Assembly (NCBI GenBank): GCA_964358545.1
Contig: CAYHQN010000114.1
Location: 1-14,587 of the forward strand
Source: CAINVV01 sp031432175
Lineage (GTDB): Bacteria > Bacteroidota > Bacteroidia > Bacteroidales > Prolixibacteraceae
Length of the DNA stretch: 14,587 bases
Direction of reading: 5' to 3'
Part shown: positions 1 through 5,740 of the stretch, piece by piece
Numbering within the stretch: the stretch's first letter is position 1
How the letters are laid out: the number at the start of each line of letters is the position of its first letter
Notes under the pieces: generated by a model
The model's input: the letters and a program-made list of their open reading frames with translations, nothing else
What the model was told of the DNA's origin: nothing
Database searches by the model: none
Translations under genes and position numbers: made by a program

Positions 1-1
1 C

Positions 2-1498
2 CTCTTCCCCTCGTCCCAGTCGTCCAAGTCATCCCAGTCGTCCCCTTCGTCCCAGTCATCCCAGTCGTCCCAGTCCTTCCGTCATCCCCTCTTCTCCATC
101 CTCCCCATCACCCTGCAACAGCAGTGGAACTCTAACCACCCCTACAGCCTGAACGATGGCGAAATGATCCCCGCAAGGGGCTACCAGACGATGGTAAGTG
201 GCGGCATTTTTGCAAAAGCAGGTTTCCTGACCATTCAACTTCGTCCTGAATATGTTTATGCCCAAAACCAGCAATTCGACGGATTTGGCTACGCGAAAGG
301 TCAACCGGATCCGGTTTGGCAGGGTCATTACGAATTTCTTAACAGGATTGATCTGCCGGAACGTTTCGGTAATAAAGCCTACAACCATCTCGCTCCCGGA
401 CAAAGCAGCATCCGTCTCAATTTCGGTCCTATTTCGACAGGTATCTCCACCGAAAATATGTGGTGGGGTCCCGGTATCCGCAACTCCTTGCTGATGAGCA
501 ATACCGCAGGTGGTTTTCCGCATTTCACACTTAACACCACTCGACCTATCCACACAAGGATCGGTTCTTTCGAAGGTCAGATCATCGCCGGAAGGCTGGA
601 CAATTCAGGGTTCTATCCGGATACGGTTGCCTCCTGGAAAGCCCGTGCGTGGTACAAAGAAAAAAAAGATGATTGGCGCTACTTCAATGGCATGGTGGTT
701 ACCTGGCAACCCAAATGGGTACCCGGATTCTTTATCGGACTGTCCAGAAGTTACATGGTGTACGAAAGCGAAATGGGCAACTTCCCGGTTATCTCACCTG
801 TTAACAAAAAGAATACAACCGGTGGTACGGAGATCAAACAGGGAGGCAACCAGCTCCGTTCCCTTTTTGCCCGTTTGCTGATGCCCAAAAGCCATGCTGA
901 ACTCTATTTTGAATACGGACGCGACGACCTCTCTTACAATCTTCGCGATTTCATCCTGGAACCGGATTATGCGCGAGCTTATATCATCGGTTTCCGGAAA
1001 CTGTTTGTACTCAACGAATCCCGCGAAGAGTACATCCAGTTCAATGCGGAGATGACCCAGATTGAACAAAACACCACCAACAAAAGCAGGAGCATGGTCT
1101 ATTTTTACGGCCATACCGGCGTCACCCAGGGCTACACCCAGCGGGGACAGTTGTTGGGCGCCGGCATTGGCCCGGGTTCAGACATGCAAAACATGTCAGT
1201 AACCTGGAATCGCGGACTGAAATTGGTTGGTTTTCAGATAGAGCGCTATGTACACAACAACGATTTTCATTACCTCTACATCAAAGACATCCGCTCCAAC
1301 TGGGTAGATTTCAACATCGCCCTATTGGGAGAATACGATTACAAACAATTCCTTTTCAACCTGAAAGCCGAATACATCACCTCTTTCAATTACGAACACC
1401 TATACTATCCCCTACCGGGAAGTGTAGAAACCTACTGGGCGCCGGGGCGCAACGTTACTAACTTTCAGGTGAATCTGGGGATTTCCTATCGCTTCTAG
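2..1498 (+). CDS. Capsule assembly Wzi family outer-membrane protein, 5'-partial
   Basis: The frame is open from the first bases of the window, so the gene begins upstream; the ATG at 164 is internal, because the conserved stretch ILPITLQQQ followed by HPYSLNDG (about 93-155) precedes it. Seen: the segment SSIRLNFGPISTGISTEN followed by WWGPG, and a C-terminus ending in SYRF, as in beta-barrel outer-membrane proteins. Known: Wzi-family proteins (Caps_assemb_Wzi) are outer-membrane barrels that help attach or assemble capsular polysaccharide at the cell surface. The N-terminal visible part is low complexity (SSQ-type repeats) encoded by a 9-bp minisatellite. The downstream gene at 1663-3423 is a clear paralogue along its whole length, so this is a tandem duplication. 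Family call is confident; exact polysaccharide unknown. Confidence 0.9.
   Translation, partial: LFPSSQSSKSSQSSPSSQSSQSSQSFRHPLFSILPITLQQQWNSNHPYSLNDGEMIPARGYQTMVSGGIFAKAGFLTIQLRPEYVYAQNQQFDGFGYAKGQPDPVWQGHYEFLNRIDLPERFGNKAYNHLAPGQSSIRLNFGPISTGISTENMWWGPGIRNSLLMSNTAGGFPHFTLNTTRPIHTRIGSFEGQIIAGRLDNSGFYPDTVASWKARAWYKEKKDDWRYFNGMVVTWQPKWVPGFFIGLSRSYMVYESEMGNFPVISPVNKKNTTGGTEIKQGGNQLRSLFARLLMPKSHAELYFEYGRDDLSYNLRDFILEPDYARAYIIGFRKLFVLNESREEYIQFNAEMTQIEQNTTNKSRSMVYFYGHTGVTQGYTQRGQLLGAGIGPGSDMQNMSVTWNRGLKLVGFQIERYVHNNDFHYLYIKDIRSNWVDFNIALLGEYDYKQFLFNLKAEYITSFNYEHLYYPLPGSVETYWAPGRNVTNFQVNLGISYRF
11..73 (+). repeat. 9-bp minisatellite in wzi copy 1
   Basis: Seven 9-bp units of the type TCGTCCCAG with few mismatches, read in frame as Ser-Ser-Gln. 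The same DNA unit occurs in the second wzi gene (1960-2031) and, inverted, at 3431-3511. Confidence 0.85.
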
Positions 1499-1506
1499 TG
1501 AAGAAG

Positions 1507-1541
1507 ATTTCACGAATTGTTACGAATTACACGAACGGGAC
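1507..1541 (-). repeat. TTCGT-box array repeat, inverted copy
   Basis: Reads TTTCACGAATTG, TACGAATTACACGAACGGGAC on the plus strand, the reverse complement of the GTCCCGTTCGTG...AATTCGT repeat found before many genes here. It sits 9 bp after the wzi copy 1 stop codon and faces the forward copy at 1593-1671. Confidence 0.8.
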
Positions 1542-1592
1542 AAGGAAGATTTGTGTAAATAACTATGTTTTTAAATTGTGAACTTTTATGGT

Positions 1593-1671
1593 AGCGTTCG
1601 TGCAATTCGTTAAAATTCGTGAAATTAGTTTCCAATACCGTTCGTGTAATTCGTCTAAATTCGTGAAATTA
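1593..1671 (+). repeat. TTCGT-box array repeat, forward double copy
   Basis: Two consecutive copies of the GTTCGTG/AATTCGT array with boxes 9-10 bp apart. The second copy ends inside the probable signal-peptide start of the second wzi gene and may supply its GTG start codon. Confidence 0.8.
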
Positions 1672-3423
1672 TCCTTGAGAATAGCATTAATAATCATCTC
1701 TCTACTTTCTTCGAAATTGAACTCTCCCGGACAGAGCATCCCTGTTGGTACACAAGTACTTGATGACTATTATAGACGTGCCCAACTAATGGGAAAACTG
1801 GATTCCTCCATCTCCTTCTGTGCCAACCCATTCTTCCCAGTCGAAGCCCTCCGTGTTTCTGACCAATTCTCTCCGTCTCTCCGTCCCTCCGTCTCTCCGT
1901 CTCTCCGTCCCTCCGTCCCTCCGTCTCCTAGTCCCCTAGTCTCCCAGTCCTCCCCTCGTCCTAGTCTTCCCAGTCGTCCCAGTCGTCCTAGTCGTCCTAG
2001 TCGTCCCAGTCGTCCCAGTCGTCCTAGTCTTCTTTCCGTCTCCCTCCTCCCCATAACCTTGCAGCAACAATACAACTCCCACCACCCATATTCGCTGAAC
2101 GATGGAGCTCTGATCCCCGCCCGTGGCTATCAAACCATGCTCAGCGGAGGTTTCTTCGCGAAATTCAGCATACTCTCCATCCAGTTCAGGCCGGAGTTGG
2201 TCTACGCCGAAAACAAACGATTTAACACCTCTGCCAACCCTGCCGCCATCGCAGCTTACAATGGCTTCCATTCACAAATAGATCTACCGGAGTATTTCCC
2301 CGGAAGGCCCTACAAAAAGATATTCCCAGGACAAAGCAGCATCCGCCTTACTCTTGGCCCGGTTTCAGCAGGCATCTCTACCGAAAATCTCTGGTGGGGG
2401 CCCGGTACCCGGAATGCCCTTTTGATGAGCAACAGTGCAGCCGGGTTTTACCACTTGACATTCAACACAGTGAAACCCATCCTCACCCCCATCGGCTCCT
2501 TCGAATTTCAGGTAATCGGTGGCAAACTCGAAACATCCAATTATTTTGGGGATGATCAAAACGGAAAACCACAATATTACCCCAACAGCGCTGACTGGCG
2601 TTACCTCAATGCCATGGTACTCAGCTACCAGCCCCGTTGGATTCATGGCCTTTTTATCGGGATAACCCGCAGTTTCATGCTGATGGGTGAGAATACCAAA
2701 AATTTCAACGATTATATGCGTGTTCTTACGCCCGTTGAAAAAAAGAACCTCTATGGTCAGGGAGAACAAACTTTTCCTGAAGACCAGCAATTCTCTCTTT
2801 TTGCCAGGTGGATTTTACCGGCCGACCATGCTGAAATTTATGCCGAATACGGACGTGGCGACCACAACTACGACCTGCGGGATATGTACATCCGGCCCCA
2901 GAATTTCAGGGCCTACATCCTCGGTTTAAAAAAACTTTTTTACTACCATGCAACCAATGGCAAATACGTGGAATTCAATCTTGAACTAACCCAGCTGGAA
3001 CAAAACATGACAGACCCAATCGGAGGTGTCTATTTCTCTGCTTATGGAGCGCCTCTGCGCGGCAATACCAACCAGGGACAGATGCTGGGCGCCGGTATTG
3101 GTCCCGGAAGTAACATGCAAACAATCTCCCTCTCCTGGGGCAAAGGGTTGGACAACATAGGATTTCAACTGGAACGCTATGTCCACAACAACAACCTATA
3201 TTATGCTTTCAGCAGCGATCCCCGGGGCCATTGGGTGGATATCAACCTGGCCTTCAAAGGACAGTACAGCTGGAAGAGTTTCCTCCTCTCCGCAAAATTG
3301 GAGGGAATCCGGTCTTACAACTACGAATACAGTTTTTCCCCACCAGACACCAACAATTATTGGTCGCCGGGAAAGGATATATATAATGTACAGGGGAATC
3401 TGACGGTGAGTTACAGGTTTTGA
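1663..3423 (+). CDS. Capsule assembly Wzi family outer-membrane protein with in-frame tandem repeats
   Basis: Second wzi paralogue, about 586 residues. An ATG at 1588 is possible, but the 25 codons behind it are just translated TTCGT-box repeat. Starting at GTG 1663 gives a good signal peptide (MKLSLRIALIIISLLSS). Seen: an N-terminal conserved part (VGTQVLDDYYRRAQLMGKL), a Pro/Ser/Arg-rich stretch encoded by 8-bp and 9-bp tandem repeats (1871-2031), then ITLQQQYNSHHPYSLNDG, RGYQTMLSGG, SSIRLTLGPVSAGISTEN with WWGPG, and a C-terminal SYRF. Known: these are outer-membrane beta-barrels acting in capsule surface assembly. Inferred: the low-complexity insert lies in a periplasmic or linker region before the barrel. 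The 8-bp array makes the frame sensitive to slippage. The start codon is the weakest part of the call. Confidence 0.88.
   Translation: MKLSLRIALIIISLLSSKLNSPGQSIPVGTQVLDDYYRRAQLMGKLDSSISFCANPFFPVEALRVSDQFSPSLRPSVSPSLRPSVPPSPSPLVSQSSPRPSLPSRPSRPSRPSRPSRPSRPSLLSVSLLPITLQQQYNSHHPYSLNDGALIPARGYQTMLSGGFFAKFSILSIQFRPELVYAENKRFNTSANPAAIAAYNGFHSQIDLPEYFPGRPYKKIFPGQSSIRLTLGPVSAGISTENLWWGPGTRNALLMSNSAAGFYHLTFNTVKPILTPIGSFEFQVIGGKLETSNYFGDDQNGKPQYYPNSADWRYLNAMVLSYQPRWIHGLFIGITRSFMLMGENTKNFNDYMRVLTPVEKKNLYGQGEQTFPEDQQFSLFARWILPADHAEIYAEYGRGDHNYDLRDMYIRPQNFRAYILGLKKLFYYHATNGKYVEFNLELTQLEQNMTDPIGGVYFSAYGAPLRGNTNQGQMLGAGIGPGSNMQTISLSWGKGLDNIGFQLERYVHNNNLYYAFSSDPRGHWVDINLAFKGQYSWKSFLLSAKLEGIRSYNYEYSFSPPDTNNYWSPGKDIYNVQGNLTVSYRF
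1871..1926 (+). repeat. Seven 8-bp units inside the wzi coding frame
   Basis: Seven consecutive units of CTCCGTCT or CTCCGTCC. Unit length is not a multiple of three, so gain or loss of one or two units shifts the frame. In both other frames a TAG follows at once (1929-1931 and 1937-1939). Confidence 0.95.
1960..2031 (+). repeat. 9-bp minisatellite in wzi copy 2
   Basis: Eight 9-bp units (CCTAGTCTT, CCCAGTCGT, CCTAGTCGT variants), read in frame as Ser-Arg-Pro. The related array in wzi copy 1 is read in a different frame. Confidence 0.95.
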
Positions 3424-3430
3424 GGGAGAA

Positions 3431-3511
3431 ACGACTGGGACGACTAGGAAGACTAGGACGACTGGGACGACTAGGAAGACTAGGACGACTGGGACGACTA
3501 GGAAGACTGGG
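3431..3511 (-). repeat. 9-bp minisatellite, inverted copy downstream of wzi
   Basis: Nine units ACGACTGGG, ACGACTAGG, AAGACTAGG repeated as a 27-bp higher-order period three times. It is the reverse complement of the array at 1960-2031 and begins 7 bp after the wzi stop codon. Confidence 0.93.
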
Positions 3512-3539
3512 ACGATGATTGGACTGGGACAGTGAGACC

Positions 3540-3605
3540 GGTCCCCGAGCGTAGCTGAGGGGGAAAGACAGGAAGATGCACCGATCCCTGAGCGTGGTCG
3601 AAGGG
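3540..3605. repeat. REP-like short palindromes (CCCTGAGCG...CGAAGGG)
   Basis: Two copies of a roughly 20-bp imperfect palindrome, GTCCCCGAGCGTAGCTGAGG (3541-3560) and CCCTGAGCGTGGTCGAAGGG (3586-3605). A third copy lies at 4055-4074. Similar CCCTGAGCG/TCGAAGGG palindromes are widespread in intergenic DNA of Bacteroidota; they may form hairpins in RNA. Confidence 0.7.
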
Positions 3606-3622
3606 CACAATCCTAAATTTCC

Positions 3623-3821
3623 TGACCACCATGATGAACCTTTGCAAATCCTACCCCGGAGGGGTTAAATGTTAATAGCCCGGGGTTAAGCGACGAAGGA
3701 GCGATACCCCGGGTTGGAAATGATGAATAAAGAGCCGTCCGCGGGAGCATGCCAAAAAAAGATGGTAGGTTAATTTCGGACGGAACAGTAGCAGTTTTGA
3801 AAGATGTAAAGAATGGGGAAA
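3623..3821. repeat. Intergenic repeat unit A with GC-rich hairpin
   Basis: Starts at TGACCACC and ends at GGGAAAT. It contains a perfect 8-bp stem CCCGGGGT (3679-3686) / ACCCCGGG (3706-3713), the segment AGAGCCGTCCGCGG, and GCAGTTTTGAAAGATG. The same order of segments recurs at 3859-4120. No credible gene is seen on either strand of the 3424-4201 interval; the minus-strand ORFs here are repeat translations. Confidence 0.8.
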
Positions 3822-3858
3822 TAATATGGAAATTGGCAGTTGCGAACTCCTGAACTTT

Positions 3859-4120
3859 TGACCACCAGGATGGGCCAACACAAATCCAGTCCCGCAGGTG
3901 CGGGACGGCATATTTGTAGCCCGGGGTAAAGCGACGAAGGAGCGACACCCCGGGTTGGAAATGATGAAAAAAGAGCCGTCCGCGGTAGCATGCTGAGAAA
4001 AGCAATGGGATTTATTCGGACGGACAGAACGGATGACAAGAAGATGAGGTCGGTCCCTGAGCGAAGTCGAAAGGCGGACGGAACAGTCGCAGTTTTGAAA
4101 GATGTAAAGAATTGGGAAAT
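3859..4120. repeat. Intergenic repeat unit B with hairpin and a 58-bp insertion
   Basis: Second copy of the 3623-3821 unit, with the stem CCCGGGGT (3920-3927) / ACCCCGGG (3947-3954). Compared with unit A it has an extra 58 bp, bounded by two copies of CGGACGGA (4017-4024 and 4075-4082) and carrying the palindrome CCCTGAGCGAAGTCGAAAGG (4055-4074). Confidence 0.8.
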
Positions 4121-4201
4121 GTATGCTGAGACCAGCGCTTGCAACGAAGTCCACAAGAAACAATAATATACAAACGAATCCATAATTGAGAGATCTAATT
4201 C

Positions 4202-4396
4202 ATGAAAATCAAATATGACAAAGAAACTGACATTGTATACATCAGTTTGTCTTCTCAAAAAATTGCAGAAAGTGATCAGGAAAAGCCGGATATCATACTT
4301 GATTATGCAGAAGACGGTCAGATAGTAGGCATTGAAATTCTGAATGCTTCCAGTAAAATGGAACAAGAAAAAGGGATTCTTTATGAAGTTGCTTAA
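4202..4396 (+). CDS. DUF2283 domain-containing small protein
   Basis: 64 residues. Seen: the DUF2283 pattern of YDKETDIVYISLS near the N-terminus, IILDYAEDGQIVGIEILNAS in the middle, and a short charged tail. Known: DUF2283 proteins are short and often encoded beside a DUF4258 gene in TA-like pairs in Bacteroidota and Cyanobacteria; their function is not established. Here no DUF4258 partner precedes it; only intergenic repeats do. The gene therefore appears to be solitary, which fits the loss of partner genes across the window. ATG 4202 leaves the complete domain, and no upstream in-frame start improves it. Confidence 0.85.
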   Translation: MKIKYDKETDIVYISLSSQKIAESDQEKPDIILDYAEDGQIVGIEILNASSKMEQEKGILYEVA

Positions 4397-4397
4397 G

Positions 4398-4434
4398 AAC
4401 GAATTACACTAATTTTAAACCAATTACACGAACG
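4398..4434 (-). repeat. TTCGT-box array repeat, inverted copy
   Basis: AACGAATTACACTAATTTT followed by CAATTACACGAACG, a degenerate reverse complement of the array repeat, placed directly after the DUF2283 stop codon and facing the forward copy at 4501-4546. Confidence 0.7.
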
Positions 4435-4500
4435 CTCTTTTCATAATATCACCAACAAAAAATATGGTAATCCACACGAAACGAAGTTCAGCGAAGCTAA

Positions 4501-4546
4501 TCTCCCTCGTCCCGTTCGTGAAATTCGTTTAAATTCGTGAAATTCG
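4501..4546 (+). repeat. TTCGT-box array repeat, forward copy
   Basis: TCTCCCTCGTCCCGTTCGTG followed by AAATTCGT boxes at 9-10 bp spacing, ending about 20 bp before the start codon at 4567. Confidence 0.85.
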
Positions 4547-4562
4547 TATATTTGTATATTTG
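4547..4562 (+). promoter_or_regulatory. Tandem TATATTTG -7 elements at the start of the 4567 gene
   Basis: Two adjacent copies of TATATTTG fit the Bacteroidota sigma-ABfr -7 consensus TAnnTTTG. The second ends 4 bp before the ATG, so a transcript from it would be nearly leaderless. The 15 bases TATATTTGCATCATG recur exactly at 8997-9011. No good -33 TTTG box was seen at the usual distance. Confidence 0.45.
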
Positions 4563-4566
4563 CATC

Positions 4567-4872
4567 ATGGATACTTCAGAAAGAAAAAATATTTTACATC
4601 AATTGATGTGGGATTACAACATTCCATCAGAAGATATCGATGATGTTATCAAAGGGAAGAAAATTTCCGCAGGGCATTATACCCGTGAAATGCTCTTTCA
4701 AAAAATGATTGAATCCTATCCCTGGTTCACCATCCTGCAACTCTATTCCCCGGCAGAGATAAAGACATTATTAACAAGCAAAACAATTACAAAACTTCGA
4801 TCTCCATCATTACGATTGAAATATGAATTCGTCCAACAACGATTACAGGAAGTTATACCAATTACAGGATAG
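4567..4872 (+). CDS. Small conserved protein resembling AbiEii-partner (DUF6922-like) proteins
   Basis: 101 residues from ATG 4567; an earlier in-frame ATG at 4537 would translate repeat and promoter sequence and is less likely. Seen: LMWDYNIPSEDID near the N-terminus, YTREMLFQKMIESYPWFTIL in the middle, then LYSPAEIKTLL and LRSPSLRLKYEFVQQRLQ at the end. This layout resembles short Bacteroidota proteins encoded immediately before AbiEii-type nucleotidyltransferase toxins, where they would act as the antitoxin-side partner; that assignment is from memory and tentative. No nucleotidyltransferase follows it here, only a fragment of another protein in the same frame (4873-5115). Function unproven. 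Confidence 0.6.
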   Translation: MDTSERKNILHQLMWDYNIPSEDIDDVIKGKKISAGHYTREMLFQKMIESYPWFTILQLYSPAEIKTLLTSKTITKLRSPSLRLKYEFVQQRLQEVIPITG

Positions 4873-5115
4873 TTTTATCATGCGGAGCAAAAGGCTGTCA
4901 TTAATGAATTGGATGTAGAACAACGATTGGTCTCTTTTCCGGTTAAATGGCTGGAGAATGTCAATTGGTTAAATACTCCACTTGATAATAACCTCACACA
5001 AAAACATTTGCATCAAATCGCTGACGACTTTTTCCTGGGGAAGAATAACTCACTTGGACAAAACAAACCGCCAATTGAAAACGCTTTGTTAAAAACATCA
5101 CCAATCCAAAAATAA
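4873..5115 (+). pseudogene. Unrecognised protein fragment in the same frame behind the 4567 gene
   Basis: The frame of the preceding gene continues past its TAG for another 80 codons to a TAA, with FYHAEQKAVINELDVEQRLV, SFPVKWLENVNWLNTPLDNN and IADDFFLGKNNSLGQ. There is an internal ATG only if ATG-like codons are stretched: the first usable in-frame start is TTG at 4909. The residue composition looks like real coding sequence, but I do not recognise the family. It may be the C-terminal remnant of a longer protein whose 5' part was lost, which would fit the many deletions downstream. It might also be a stop-codon split of one longer protein. Confidence 0.45.
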
Positions 5116-5123
5116 AGATCACC

Positions 5124-5191
5124 ACAAATCATCATTGTCCCGTTCGTGTAATTCGTCTAAATTCGTGGCATTCGTCTAAACTCGTGAAATA
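5124..5191 (+). repeat. TTCGT-box array repeat, forward copy
   Basis: CAAATCATCATTGTCCCGTT followed by TTCGT boxes (ATTCGTCTAAATTCGTGGC, ATTCGTCTAAACTCGTGAA). Ends 7 bp before the GxxExxY gene. Confidence 0.85.
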
Positions 5192-5197
5192 TAACAA

Positions 5198-5572
5198 ATG
5201 ACGGAGATCCTCTTTAAAACCGAGAGCTACAAAATAATCGGAGCTTGTTACCAAGTCCATAAAAAATTAGGATCGGGATTCTTGGAGAGCGTCTACGCAG
5301 AAGCGCTGTCTTTAGAATTCAGAAAAGCTGATATCCCTTTTGAACAGGAAAAGAAACTTCAGGTTTTTTACGAAGGGCTATCTATGAAAAAAATCTTTAA
5401 GGCTGATTTTGTCTGTTATGAATCCATTATCCTTGAGTTAAAAGCAACAAAATTCACCATCGACGCAGATATCAAACAAACCCTCAACAACATCAAAGCC
5501 ACTCAATTCAAACTCGGCTTATTAATCAATTTTGGAACCCCATCTTTAAGTTATAAACGGATTGTCTTTTAG
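5198..5572 (+). CDS. GxxExxY protein (PD-(D/E)xK nuclease-like family)
   Basis: 124 residues, the usual length for this family. Seen: the defining motif G27-F-L-E30-S-V-Y33 inside HKKLGSGFLESVYAEAL, and a PD-(D/E)xK-like arrangement with D70, E80 and K82 in KADFVCYESIILELKA, followed by a helix with IKQTLNNIKATQFKLGLLIN. Known: GxxExxY proteins (PDDEXK_3) are small restriction-endonuclease-fold proteins, common in Bacteroidota and often found in polysaccharide loci; their substrate is unknown. Inferred: a metal-dependent nuclease fold is likely, activity unproven. The gene appears complete, stands alone between TTCGT-box repeats, and lies between the wzi genes and the export gene. ATG 5198 is well placed behind the repeat. 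Confidence 0.88.
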   Translation: MTEILFKTESYKIIGACYQVHKKLGSGFLESVYAEALSLEFRKADIPFEQEKKLQVFYEGLSMKKIFKADFVCYESIILELKATKFTIDADIKQTLNNIKATQFKLGLLINFGTPSLSYKRIVF

Positions 5573-5573
5573 C

Positions 5574-5607
5574 TAATTACACGAATTAAGACGAATTTCA
5601 CGAACGC
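5574..5607 (-). repeat. TTCGT-box array repeat, inverted copy
   Basis: AATTACACGAATTAAGACG followed by AATTTCACGAACG, the reverse complement of the array, starting 2 bp after the GxxExxY stop codon; it faces the forward copy at 5650-5732. Confidence 0.82.
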
Positions 5608-5649
5608 ATTGATGAAATTTCTCCCAAGTCAAAACCAAGTTATTCGCAC

Positions 5650-5732
5650 AAATCTCCCTCGTCCCGTTCGTGTAATTCGTCTAAATTCGTGAAATTCGTT
5701 CCTTAGTGTAATTCGTCTAAATTCGTGAAATT
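5650..5732 (+). repeat. TTCGT-box array repeat, forward double copy
   Basis: Two arrays in series (CTCCCTCGTCCCGTTCGTG..., then CCTTAGTGTAATTCGTC...). The last 25 bp up to and including the ATG of the export gene (5719-5743) are identical to 13338-13362 before hicB. Confidence 0.88.
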
Positions 5733-5740
5733 ATATTACC

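Noticed and set aside
1770..2271. Minus-strand ORFs rich in Gly-Arg-Leu or Thr-Gly repeats
   Set aside because: They are only the opposite strand of the 8-bp and 9-bp tandem repeats and of the wzi coding region, without starts or domains of their own.
3254..4366. Overlapping minus-strand ORFs of 118-198 residues across the intergenic repeats
   Set aside because: They translate minisatellite, hairpins and duplicated units, and share blocks because the DNA is duplicated; no recognisable domain, and one overlaps DUF2283.
4537..4566. Upstream ATG 4537 as the start of the AbiEii-partner-like gene
   Set aside because: It would translate the repeat and the -7 elements; the conserved protein begins at ATG 4567.
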